DNA of 64,000 bases, taken from assembly GCA_014240065.1 (NCBI GenBank), contig JAAZXR010000010.1:1-64000 (forward strand), in the 5' to 3' direction. Below, piece after piece: positions 27,082-35,082 of this stretch; position 1 is the first letter of the stretch; each line of letters begins with the position of its first letter. A program made the position numbers and the translations under genes. This DNA is from Myxococcales bacterium (lineage in GTDB: Bacteria > Myxococcota_A > Polyangia > Nannocystales > Nannocystaceae). The notes under the pieces were generated by a model. It had not been told where the DNA came from. It did no database searches and saw only the letters and a program-made list of their open reading frames with translations.

Positions 27082-27127
27082 GGAGACCAGCGGCGGTCTC
27101 CGTCCACGCAGACCACGGCGGTCTGCG
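27082..27127. repeat. Two further perfect hairpins downstream of the receptor gene
   Basis: GGAGACC-AGCGGC-GGTCTCC (27082-27101) and CGCAGACC-ACGGC-GGTCTGCG (27107-27127) are perfect 7- and 8-bp stems sharing a GACC...GGTC core. They lie in the spacer between the receptor stop and the lipoprotein start. Neither is followed by a T-run, so they could be attenuators, RNA-processing or stability elements rather than plain terminators. Confidence 0.65.
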
Positions 27128-27202
27128 TACGAGCAACATCCACGATGCCTCAAATTCTGGGCAATTGGGGCAGATCGCGGAGCCTTCCACCCTGCGCGGC
27201 CG

Positions 27203-30200
27203 CTAGAAGCTGTAACTCAGACCCAAGCGGACGTCGACGCCCTTGCGAAAGTTGCTACGATCGATCTCTTGTTCGACGACCGGATTTGCGATGCCGTTGG
27301 CGATCTGGTTGGCCTTGATTTCCGCGACGGTTTCGTCCGTGAGCCGTTGTACGACCCCAAATTTGGTGTTGAGAATATTCCCGACACGCAAGGTGACACG
27401 CAGCTCTTGGCTCGTCTCTGCCTCGAAGGAGTCGGTGGAGGAGGCCACCTGAAACAGGCGCTGGGACATGACCAGGTCCAACATGTGCTGGGGTGTCTCC
27501 CAGATATTACCGAACTCCGAGAGGCGCCAGAGACGCTCGCCGAACGCGTTGTACAGCACGCGCGCACGTGTGCCCGAGGTGCTGTTGTCGTAGTCGATGA
27601 AGGCGTTCAAGATCCACGGTGACACCCCGGCCAGAGGACGCTTTTGAGATCCTGCGGCGCTGTATTGAAGATAATGACGGCAGAGGCGGTCTTCCGGCGG
27701 GCACTCACCTTCGAAGTTTTCTCCGACCACGTAGGTGTTTCCGTCCACGGCCGTGTAGTCCCGGACCGGCGTCACGCGCGAGAAAATATACGCGAAGTTG
27801 GCGCCGACTGAGATGTCCTCAAGCCACCGCAGTTTGGGTTTCATGAGGTCCTCCTCCCGGTCGCGCCCCAAGAAGCCGAGGTTCTTTTTAAACTCAGCTT
27901 CCCCGCCGATGTTGATGGCGCTCTGGCTGTTGACCCAGGACTGAAGCTCGCTGGAGGTACCAGAGGTGAGCACCGCCTCGATGGGCTTATCAAACTGCTT
28001 GAAGAACGCGGACACCGCGACCACCTCGCCCCCGGAGGGGAACCACTCCCAGCGCAGATCTGCGTTCCACACCCGAGTCGACTCCAGCAGGTCAAAGCCC
28101 TCGGAGGTCACCCCTCCAAACGATTTGGTAAAGGAGAAGGGCGCGAGCTCGCGCATCTCAGGCCGCGCGATCGTCCGCGTCCCCCCGAGGCGAATATTCA
28201 TCTTGCTCGTGGGCGAGAAGATCAAGGAGGCCGCTGGGAACACGTCACTGTCTGTGGTGTTGAAGGTCTCCGAGTCCGGGTTGTCAGGGTCGAAGGGGTT
28301 GAACGGGCGCATCGCGATCTTTGAAAACTCGTACCGCGCCCCCCCTGTAATCTTGAACCATCGCGTGATCGGTAGGTCCATCTGCCCGTAGCCCGCGAAC
28401 ACCTGCTGACGGCCCTCATATCCGTCGGCGTCCCCGGTCTGTTCGACGAGATAGAAAGGTTCTTGACCGCCGACCGCGGCGCCTAGACCGCCTCCGATGG
28501 TGTCCGCGTTGAGCACGTTCCCCACGTAGTCTGGAATATTGGACACCCCGTTGGCTTGCTGGAACAAGAACCGTCGGTTGCTAAACTCGCGCTGCTTCCC
28601 CTCCACCCACGCGCCCATCTTCACGGAGGAGTCAAGCTGCAGCCACTGGCGAAAGGGGAACTCAAGGTTCATGACGCCGTTGCCCACGGCGTCGTCGAGG
28701 TCCCCGGCGTTGATCCGCGGCTTCGCCACGTCCACCGCCACCTCGTAGTTTCCGTCGCCAGACGTGTCGGTGTAGAGCACCTCGCGTCGAGTGGGGTCAT
28801 CTTGCCGGGCCCGCGAGAAGGAACCCGAGTAGTCCAGCTTCAAGCCCCGCGCCTTCTCAAATTCGTGCGCCGCGCCCACCTGCGTAAAAAAGATGGAGCG
28901 CATCACGTAGCGGTGCCTAGAGGTGAGCGCCGCCTCCGGGCCGATCGCCTTCGGCGAAAAGCCGCGCTGGTAGCGAACCTCATTGGCCGCGTCTCGCGAG
29001 TAGAACATGTTCGCGAAGACCTCGTGACCTCGCTCGCTGGTGTACTTGGCCAGGCCGATCCCTCCGAGCTGTACGCGACGAACGTAGCGTCGGTCGCTCC
29101 CCTCCCTGGTTGAACCCCAATCCGTCCCTGCCTTGAGCCCTGAGGTCTGGGTGGCCGTGCTCCCCATCCCAGCGTCGGTGTTGGGGCAACCGCGGCAATC
29201 GATGGCCGAGGCGGACACCCCCTCCACCGTCTTGAACTCGTCTTTGATGCCGCCCGAGAGCGCCCAACCCACGCGATCCCCGTTGGCCAAGGTGTGACCG
29301 TTGCCGAGCGTGGTGCTCAAGCGATACGTCGGCGGCGCGATGGATGACGCGCTCGGCGTCGCCGTATACAAGGCCTCGCCGTACGCCTCTATCTCCTCCG
29401 GTGCATACGCGGGCCCGGCCACGGGCGGCGATGAGGTGCCTGGGAAGCCCTTGGGGAGGCCGCGAGAGATGTTGCCGAAGCCCAAGCCGTCGCCCCGGAG
29501 GCGTCCATCACGAACGAAGTCGTCGAAGGTCGCTTGGGTGTTCGCCTCGACAGACGCGGAGACGTCGAAGGTGAACTCATCAGGGATGTCACGGCTGCGC
29601 AGCTGCGTCGATCCGCCCACAAAGTCCGCGGGCTGCTCGGGGGTAAATGACTTCACGATGTCGATGGACGACAACGCCCCCGAGGGGAAGATATCGAGCG
29701 GGACGGTCCGTACGTCTGGATCGGGACTTGGGAGGCGAGCCCCGTCAAACAGCGTATTTCCGTAGCGGTGCTTGAGACCCCGGATGATGAGATATCGATT
29801 GTCCTCGAGCGTCGCCCCGACGATGAAGCGCGCGAGGGAGGCGCTCGATCCGCCGCCTGCCTTCTTCATCTCCTGCGAGGACATGACGTCCTTGGTCTCC
29901 ACCGCCTCCGCCCGCTCGGTGAGCACCACAGACTCGTTCCCTTTGGGCGCCTCCGCCTCGATCACGGTCTCGCTCACCATCCCTGCGAGGGGCACGAGCT
30001 CCACGGACTGGGTGCGAGATCCGTCCACCTCCACCTCAAGATCTGCGATCTCCTTGACCGAGAACGTCTCGTAGAAGAACTCCACGGTGTAGATTCCCTC
30101 CGGCAGACTCAACACGTAGGCGCCGTCCCCGTCGGTCGTCACCTCGTATGGGGAATTCAGCACCCGCACGTTCGCGCCCATGAGGGGATCGCCCGTGCGC

Positions 30201-30745
30201 GCGTCTTTCACCACGCCTCGTAGCTCCCCGGAGGCCCCCTTGACTTCGACCTGCTCGACTTGCTCTTCGAGCTCTGCGTTCGGGTCGTCGCTGGCATCTT
30301 CGATGAGGACTTGCCCGTCCCAGTCGTCCTCTTCGTCTTCCTCCCCCCAATCGTCCTCCTCTTCCTCGTCTCCCCAGTCGTCCTCTTCCGGATCCTCCTC
30401 GTCTTCCTCCGCCGGTTCGCTCGCTCCGTCGACGGTGCCGTCGGTGTCCTCCTCAGCCGCGTCGGGCCTCTCCTCGGGAGAAACTTCCTCAGCCGCGTCG
30501 GGGCTCTCCTCGGCGTCAAGCTCCGCCTGATCCTCCGCGGGCGCCGGGTCGGTACCCGGAGGCTCTTTTGGAGACGGCCCGTCCTCTTCACTGGGAGCGG
30601 GCTCCTCCCCCGCGGGCTCCCAAGCGCCGCCAAGCTCAGCCCCGCCGGACCGCGCCATCGCCGGCCTGCCGCAGGTGGCTGCGAGCACCAAGGCGACGGT
30701 CGTCGCAACAGGGAGGGGGGGGGAGCGTCGGCGGAGAGTCTTCAT
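27203..30745 (-). CDS. TonB-dependent outer-membrane receptor with acidic N-terminal arm and CarboxypepD-reg-like domain
   Basis: An 1180-residue receptor. Residues 1-32 form a signal peptide. Residues ~40-165 are a low-complexity Glu/Asp/Pro arm with WGDEEEEDDWGEEDEEDD-type runs. Residues ~172-250 are a carboxypeptidase-regulatory-like beta sandwich (GELRGVVKDARTGDPLMGAN, TDGDGAYVLSLPEGIYTVEF). A TonB-box-like ETVIEAEAP lies at ~259-267. The plug follows (YLIIRGLKHRYGNTLFDGAR, IDIVKSFTPEQPADFVGGST), then a barrel to the terminal Phe of GLSYSF, the usual outer-membrane insertion signal. It takes up an unknown ligand using the tonB-exbBDD genes directly upstream. Confidence 0.93.
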   Translation of the reverse strand: MKTLRRRSPPLPVATTVALVLAATCGRPAMARSGGAELGGAWEPAGEEPAPSEEDGPSPKEPPGTDPAPAEDQAELDAEESPDAAEEVSPEERPDAAEEDTDGTVDGASEPAEEDEEDPEEDDWGDEEEEDDWGEEDEEDDWDGQVLIEDASDDPNAELEEQVEQVEVKGASGELRGVVKDARTGDPLMGANVRVLNSPYEVTTDGDGAYVLSLPEGIYTVEFFYETFSVKEIADLEVEVDGSRTQSVELVPLAGMVSETVIEAEAPKGNESVVLTERAEAVETKDVMSSQEMKKAGGGSSASLARFIVGATLEDNRYLIIRGLKHRYGNTLFDGARLPSPDPDVRTVPLDIFPSGALSSIDIVKSFTPEQPADFVGGSTQLRSRDIPDEFTFDVSASVEANTQATFDDFVRDGRLRGDGLGFGNISRGLPKGFPGTSSPPVAGPAYAPEEIEAYGEALYTATPSASSIAPPTYRLSTTLGNGHTLANGDRVGWALSGGIKDEFKTVEGVSASAIDCRGCPNTDAGMGSTATQTSGLKAGTDWGSTREGSDRRYVRRVQLGGIGLAKYTSERGHEVFANMFYSRDAANEVRYQRGFSPKAIGPEAALTSRHRYVMRSIFFTQVGAAHEFEKARGLKLDYSGSFSRARQDDPTRREVLYTDTSGDGNYEVAVDVAKPRINAGDLDDAVGNGVMNLEFPFRQWLQLDSSVKMGAWVEGKQREFSNRRFLFQQANGVSNIPDYVGNVLNADTIGGGLGAAVGGQEPFYLVEQTGDADGYEGRQQVFAGYGQMDLPITRWFKITGGARYEFSKIAMRPFNPFDPDNPDSETFNTTDSDVFPAASLIFSPTSKMNIRLGGTRTIARPEMRELAPFSFTKSFGGVTSEGFDLLESTRVWNADLRWEWFPSGGEVVAVSAFFKQFDKPIEAVLTSGTSSELQSWVNSQSAINIGGEAEFKKNLGFLGRDREEDLMKPKLRWLEDISVGANFAYIFSRVTPVRDYTAVDGNTYVVGENFEGECPPEDRLCRHYLQYSAAGSQKRPLAGVSPWILNAFIDYDNSTSGTRARVLYNAFGERLWRLSEFGNIWETPQHMLDLVMSQRLFQVASSTDSFEAETSQELRVTLRVGNILNTKFGVVQRLTDETVAEIKANQIANGIANPVVEQEIDRSNFRKGVDVRLGLSYSF

Positions 30746-30806
30746 CGCGGGCCTTAAAGCGTGGTCGTGATGGGGGCGTGAACGAGCGCACCCTCAGGCA
30801 AGGGGA

Positions 30807-31268
30807 TCAGCGGTCCTTGGCTCCAAGTTTGACCGGCTCCGTGAGCATCACGACCGGCGCAGCCTTCGCGGCGCGCGCCGCGAGGATCGCGTCGAGTGTC
30901 CTTCGAAACTCCACATCGTCGTCCGCGTCGACATAGACGACCCGGTCTTTTCGAGCGTTGAGGACGCGCGCGAGCTTGTCGATGAGATCGCCGCGCTGCT
31001 CCGGGGCGTACTTGTATTTGGCGTTGATCCACAGCTCGCCGCTCTCTCGCGCGATGAGCGTCAAGGTCTCATTTTGGAGATCCTGGATCATCGCCTGCGT
31101 CTGTTCATCGTCCGGCTTGGGAGGCAACCGCACGTACAAGCCCTTCGTGACGACCGGCGCGATCACCATAAAGATGATGAGCAACACCAACACCACGTCC
31201 ACGAGCGGGGTCACGTTCATCTCTGGGCGTACCCCCTTCTTCCCTCCACTGCCGAGATTCATGCCCAT
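30807..31268 (-). CDS. exbD: ExbD/TolR-family proton-channel protein (second copy)
   Basis: A 153-residue protein with cytoplasmic N-terminus VRPEMNVTPLVDVVLVLLIIFMV containing the proton-relay Asp in the single transmembrane helix (VTPLVDVVLVLLIIF), then a periplasmic ExbD/TolR domain. It partners ExbB in energising TonB. It follows the first exbD by 3 bp and precedes the receptor by 61 bp, so it belongs to the same operon. Its periplasmic part (KPDDEQTQAMIQDLQ...) differs from that of the first copy, suggesting a heteromeric complex or two roles. Confidence 0.93.
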   Translation of the reverse strand: MGMNLGSGGKKGVRPEMNVTPLVDVVLVLLIIFMVIAPVVTKGLYVRLPPKPDDEQTQAMIQDLQNETLTLIARESGELWINAKYKYAPEQRGDLIDKLARVLNARKDRVVYVDADDDVEFRRTLDAILAARAAKAAPVVMLTEPVKLGAKDR

Positions 31269-31271
31269 GGT

Positions 31272-31757
31272 TTAGTTCCCCTCCTCGGCCGCGCCGGCCT
31301 CTTCGCTCCACTCATCTTGCTGCCCGCTCACCGCGAAGTTCACCGCGCCGAGCCCGCCATCTCGAAGGTCTTTGACCATGTCGCGAACGACCTTGTGTTT
31401 CACGCCGGCGTCCACGCGCAACAGCAGCGGGAGCTCCGGCGTCTCGTTCCATTTCTCCACCGCGGCGCCGACGATGACGTCCCGCGGAAGATCCGCGTCG
31501 ACCAGCGTGAACACGGGCGCGTCGTCCTCGAGAGAGATGGTCAGCGACACGGGCTCCTCGCCATCCGCGGCCGCATCATCCGCCGCGTCCGCGGGGATCA
31601 GCTCGATGGACTTCGCGTCCTGGACCGCTGGCAGCACGACCATAAAGATGATCAAGAGCACGAGCACCACGTCGACGAGCGGCGTGACGTTGATGTCTGG
31701 ACGCACCCCGCTCTTCTTGCCAGTCTTGGCGAATGGATTTTTACCGAGTGTGGCCAC
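31272..31757 (-). CDS. exbD: ExbD/TolR-family proton-channel protein (first copy)
   Basis: A 161-residue protein. The transmembrane helix contains the conserved Asp in DINVTPLVDVVLVLLIIF, nearly identical to the second copy. Its periplasmic domain has an acidic Ala/Asp insertion after ELIPADAADDAAADG and ends in an acidic tail (EEAGAAEEGN). The start overlaps the end of exbB by 17 bp, which implies coupled translation. With two different ExbD proteins and one ExbB, this matches the TonB-ExbB-ExbD-ExbD arrangement known in some Gram-negative bacteria. Confidence 0.93.
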   Translation of the reverse strand: MATLGKNPFAKTGKKSGVRPDINVTPLVDVVLVLLIIFMVVLPAVQDAKSIELIPADAADDAAADGEEPVSLTISLEDDAPVFTLVDADLPRDVIVGAAVEKWNETPELPLLLRVDAGVKHKVVRDMVKDLRDGGLGAVNFAVSGQQDEWSEEAGAAEEGN

Positions 31758-32403
31758 CCTTGGTCTCCAAGTGATCGATGAGTTCGCTCGACGCGTGCTG
31801 CAGCTGAAGCTCGATAACCTCGAACTTCTGGGTGAGGAAGTTGAAAATCCACACAGCCCCGATGGCGATGACCAGGCCGAGCCCCGTCACGATCAGCGCC
31901 TCGGCGATGCCGGCGGACACGGTGTCAAAGCCGCCTCCGCCAGATTCTGCCATCTGGGTGAAGACCGTGATGATCCCGATGACGGTCCCAAACAACCCAA
32001 CGAACGGCGCTGTGGACCCCGTGGTCGCGAGGATGCCCGTCCCTCGTTTGAGCTGCGCGCTCAAGTCTTCGAGTTTGCGTGAGAGTTGACGGGTCGCCAG
32101 CTCCACGGGACCGAGGATTTTGTCATCGATATTGTCCAGATAGCTCTGGAGGCCGAACCGGTACAGCTGCGCGAGGGGAGAGACCCCGTGGCGCTCCGTC
32201 AAAGACAAGACGGCCGCAAAATCGCCCTCCAGCACCAGCTCGCTCGCGGAGCGAGCGAACTGCTTCGACGCGCGGTTTGATTTACGAAGCGCGATGAATC
32301 GCTCAACGCCGGCCACCAAACTCCAAATCCCCATCCCGACCAAGGTGAAGACGACGAGGCGGGCCGCGAGGCCCATTGAACTCCAAATGTGATGTAGATC
32401 CAT
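31741..32403 (-). CDS. exbB: ExbB/TolQ/MotA-family proton channel
   Basis: A 220-residue inner-membrane protein with three transmembrane segments: near the N-terminus (LAARLVVFTLVGMGIWSLVAG), and the pair GILATTGSTAPFVGLFGTVI and AEALIVTGLGLVIAIGAVWI. These have the family-typical TAPFVGLFGTV loop and the Thr/Ser residues that face ExbD. Forms the pentameric stator that powers TonB with the proton gradient. Second gene of the cluster, 21 bp after tonB. Confidence 0.95.
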   Translation of the reverse strand: MDLHHIWSSMGLAARLVVFTLVGMGIWSLVAGVERFIALRKSNRASKQFARSASELVLEGDFAAVLSLTERHGVSPLAQLYRFGLQSYLDNIDDKILGPVELATRQLSRKLEDLSAQLKRGTGILATTGSTAPFVGLFGTVIGIITVFTQMAESGGGGFDTVSAGIAEALIVTGLGLVIAIGAVWIFNFLTQKFEVIELQLQHASSELIDHLETKGGHTR

Positions 32404-32424
32404 GATTTTGATTCTTTCAGATGA

Positions 32425-33234
32425 CTAGCGCTTCAACTTAAATGGGAAGCGCTCTCGCATAACGCAGGTGAACGCCTGACCGTCCGGGTGACGGCAGGGC
32501 TCGGTGAACTTCCACTTCGACAGGGCGCGCCCCACCTCTTTTTTCATGACCTCGTTGGCCTTGGCGATGTGGCTCTCCTTGGTCGCGTTGTTGGTCACTT
32601 TGACGAACTTGAGCTTCCGCAGACGCCCTTTTTGATCGATCGTCATCTTCACCACGACCAGCCCCTCGATCCCGCGCTTTTGCATCGCGGAGGGGTACTT
32701 GGGCTGGGGATTTCCCGCGGCCTTCTTCGCGGGTTTGTCCGCGCGGGTGAGCGTCGTCGGTTTCTTCGGATCCCGCTTGGGCGGCGCCTTTTTCTTCGGC
32801 GGCTCAGGCTTCTCTTCCTTCTTAACGCTGTCTCCCGCGGGCTTCGCTGGTCCGGTGCCTCCACCGCCCCCACCGGCTTGGCCATCCGACGCGGCGTCCG
32901 ACTCCGCGAGGTCTTGCTCGGACAGATCAGTGGGTGTCTCCAGCTTCGGCGCGGGCTTCTTTGGACCAGACGACCTTCGAGCATTGGGCGGAGGTGGCGC
33001 CGGCGGCTCCTCAGGCTCCTCCTCTTCGAGCTCCTCGACCGGCTCCTCCTCCACCGGAGAGGCCGCGAGCTCAACCGCCACCACCTCCTCTTTTACCTCC
33101 GGAGGCTCGAACTCCACCTGTGAACCGGCGTAATAGACCGCTCCGTACAGCGCGAGCACGACCACGATGGCCGCGCCGCGATGGCGATCAAAAAACTGGT
33201 GCTTCGGCGCACCCGGGTCAAATCCTCCGAACAT
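32425..33234 (-). CDS. tonB: TonB energy transducer
   Basis: A 269-residue protein: short cytoplasmic N-terminus, one signal-anchor helix (GAAIVVVLALYGAVYYAG), then a periplasmic spacer. The spacer is first acidic/Pro-rich, then Gly-rich, then Lys/Pro-rich. The TonB C-terminal domain starts at GNPQPKYPSAMQKRGIEG and continues VVVKMTIDQKGRLRKLKFVK, typical for TonB2-type proteins. It transmits force from ExbBD to the receptor. ATG 33234 chosen (MFGGFDPG); an in-frame GTG at 33264 would put a perfect hairpin inside the coding region. First gene of the cluster and divergent from a HAD hydrolase. Confidence 0.9.
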   Translation of the reverse strand: MFGGFDPGAPKHQFFDRHRGAAIVVVLALYGAVYYAGSQVEFEPPEVKEEVVAVELAASPVEEEPVEELEEEEPEEPPAPPPPNARRSSGPKKPAPKLETPTDLSEQDLAESDAASDGQAGGGGGGTGPAKPAGDSVKKEEKPEPPKKKAPPKRDPKKPTTLTRADKPAKKAAGNPQPKYPSAMQKRGIEGLVVVKMTIDQKGRLRKLKFVKVTNNATKESHIAKANEVMKKEVGRALSKWKFTEPCRHPDGQAFTCVMRERFPFKLKR

Positions 33235-33249
33235 CTGCAAGCGGAAGTT

Positions 33250-33271
33250 GCAGCCGTTCGACAACGGCTGC
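33250..33271 (-). promoter_or_regulatory. Perfect 9-bp hairpin just upstream of tonB
   Basis: GCAGCCGTT (33250-33258) and AACGGCTGC (33263-33271) flank a 4-nt loop, 15 bp before the tonB start codon. It lies in the likely 5' leader, or is a protein-binding palindrome in the divergent promoter region, and could control initiation of the whole Ton cluster. No Fur-box resemblance was seen. Confidence 0.5.
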
Positions 33272-33403
33272 GTGTCTCGTTCGTGTCATCCATGTGAAAT
33301 ATCGCTGGTGGAGAGGCAGAATCGAACCGAACGAAACCGCGTTGTCACACCTGGCGCACAGATGCCGCTAAACTCTCCTGAGTCCCCCAAAAGTGCCAGA
33401 GCG

Positions 33404-34021
33404 ATGCCCCTCACCCGACCTATTCTCCTGCTGGATGTCATGGACACGCTCGTGACAGATCCCGCCTATCGCGTCGTCCCCGCCTTCTTTGGCGAAGATC
33501 TCGCCACCCATTTCGCGCAAAAGGACAAGCGAGCCTTTCACGCGTTCGAGCGCGGGGAGATCGGCGAGGGCCAATTCCACGCCCGCTACTACCTCGATGG
33601 CCGCTCCTGGGACCTCGAAGGCCTCAAGCGGCGGCTGTTCGAGGGCTACGCGTGGGTTCCAGGGATGCGAGCCCTGGTGCAGCGCTTGGTCGCAGCGGGC
33701 TGGGAGCTCCACGCCTTGTCAAACTACTCCTGCTGGTATGACCTCGTGGATCTGCGTTGCGGCCTCGGTGACGCGGGCGTGCGACGTAGCTTTGTGTCGT
33801 GGGACACGGGCGTCCGAAAACCGTCGCCGCAGGCATATTTGGGCCCGTGCGCCGCCATGTCCGCACCCCCGTCACAGTTCCTGTTCGTCGACGATCGCGC
33901 GAAAAATGTCCGCGGTGCGCGAGCGGTCGGCATGCCTGCCATCCACTTCACCAGCGCGGACAACCTCGCCTCCGCCCTCGCGCGCTACGACACGCCCGCG
34001 ACCGCCGATGGTCGCCCCTAG
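33404..34021 (+). CDS. HAD-superfamily hydrolase
   Basis: A 205-residue HAD-IA-like phosphatase. Motif I is LLLDVMDTLV, in which the nucleophile Asp is kept and the usual D-x-D appears as D-V-M-D. A helical cap spans ~20-95. Motif II is HALSNYSCWYD (Ser in LSN), the Lys lies in TGVRKPSPQAYL, and motif IV FLFVDDRAKNVRGARAVGMPAIHF carries the acidic pair. Substrate unknown; probably a small phosphorylated metabolite. ATG 33404 chosen over 33362. Its stop TAG (34019-34021) overlaps the stop of the convergent gene. Confidence 0.83.
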   Translation: MPLTRPILLLDVMDTLVTDPAYRVVPAFFGEDLATHFAQKDKRAFHAFERGEIGEGQFHARYYLDGRSWDLEGLKRRLFEGYAWVPGMRALVQRLVAAGWELHALSNYSCWYDLVDLRCGLGDAGVRRSFVSWDTGVRKPSPQAYLGPCAAMSAPPSQFLFVDDRAKNVRGARAVGMPAIHFTSADNLASALARYDTPATADGRP

Positions 34022-35082
34022 GGGCTCTGGACGTAGCGCTGCGTCAGCCCGTGCGTGGCGACGCTCGCCACCGCGGGCAATCCCCAGACGATGTTGCCGC
34101 GAAAGCCGACAAAGAAGCTCCCGCTCGTGGAGATTCGGATCTGGTCGGGGAGCTCGCTGCGCGAGAGCGCCGTGTTGATTTGCCCGCCCACGACAATCGC
34201 GCCCCATCCGCCGACCCCAACACCGACATCCCCGGTGATTCCCAAGGGCGAGCGTTGAGGGTTCACGCCGAAGTTCCCGCGCCTCCCCCGAAGCCAGAAA
34301 CTGATCCCCGAAGACACCTCCAAGGTCGGCGACCACGACCCCTGCTTGAACCAGTATCGCATCCCAATGCCGGCGTTCCCCCACAACGACTGCTCTTCGT
34401 TGGCGATCACCCCACCCTTGGGCCCGAGGGTGAAGCGGGTGTACTTACGGTTTCCGACGGTCTCACTCACCACCGGCAGATTGAGCCACAGGTCGTACTG
34501 CGCGCGAGCCGAGTTCCACTGGAACACTTGGTTTTGACTCACGTTCCCTTGCCGGAAGCGGCGCGCGTAGGCCGAGGTCGCCTGAAGTTCCAGCGTCCAC
34601 CCGCAAGAGGGGTCCGCCACCCAGCAGCGGAAGGCGCGCTTTCCCTTGGCCATCTCGGGCCCCTTCACATCACCACGTTGAAGGTCGAACCGCGCGCGGA
34701 GCTCCTCCTCGTCCCTCGCGTCGTAAAACGGTGGGCCCTCTTCAGGGGGCGTCATGGAGTAACCATCGCGGAGGTCCTCGGTCGCCTCCCCCGCCGACTC
34801 TCGGGGCGCCTCCTGGGCCGCCGGTTCAGGCGCCGGTTCGGCCGCCGGTTCGGCCGCCGGTTCGGCCGCCGGTTCGGCCGCCGGTTCGGCCGCCTCCGTC
34901 ATCGGCTCGCTCGACGGTGATGAGGGAGGAGCAGGATCTTCCGCGATTGGCGGCGACGCCTCCGCGCTCGGCTGGGCGCTCGGGTTGGGTTGGGCGCTCG
35001 CCACAGAGGAGAGCGACGACAAGACGACGACCAAGCCCGTCGCGCAGGCGATGGTGCCCTTCGGATGGTTGCGCCGCGTCAT
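34018..35082 (-). CDS. Exported protein with Pro/Glu/Ala repeat region, outer-membrane-like
   Basis: A 354-residue protein with a signal peptide (MTRRNHPKGTIACATGLVVV, ending near SVASAQ). A low-complexity Pro/Ala/Ser/Glu segment contains five to six EPAA units. Then a ~240-residue beta-rich domain follows with alternating aromatic strands (WTLELQATSAYARRF, YTRFTLGPKGGVI, WSPTLEVSSGISFWLRG) ending in GGWGAIVVGGQ and QRYVQSP. It shares the GxGGWG-V-V layout and a final small hydrophobic region with the upstream neighbour, so the two are probably paralogues. Likely envelope beta-structure. Its start overlaps the preceding stop by ATGA (35079-35082). Confidence 0.65.
   Translation of the reverse strand: MTRRNHPKGTIACATGLVVVLSSLSSVASAQPNPSAQPSAEASPPIAEDPAPPSSPSSEPMTEAAEPAAEPAAEPAAEPAAEPAPEPAAQEAPRESAGEATEDLRDGYSMTPPEEGPPFYDARDEEELRARFDLQRGDVKGPEMAKGKRAFRCWVADPSCGWTLELQATSAYARRFRQGNVSQNQVFQWNSARAQYDLWLNLPVVSETVGNRKYTRFTLGPKGGVIANEEQSLWGNAGIGMRYWFKQGSWSPTLEVSSGISFWLRGRRGNFGVNPQRSPLGITGDVGVGVGGWGAIVVGGQINTALSRSELPDQIRISTSGSFFVGFRGNIVWGLPAVASVATHGLTQRYVQSP
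34823..34894 (-). repeat. 12-bp tandem repeat encoding EPAA units
   Basis: Six consecutive 12-bp units GGTTCGGCCGCC (the first is a variant, GGTTCAGGCGCC) run from 34823 to 34894 inside the Pro/Glu/Ala segment of the exported protein. The unit is four codons, so copy-number change preserves the frame. Confidence 0.9.

Noticed and set aside
33250-33264. GTG 33264 as tonB start.
   Set aside because: It would place the perfect hairpin within the coding region and add ten residues not expected for TonB; ATG 33234 is better.
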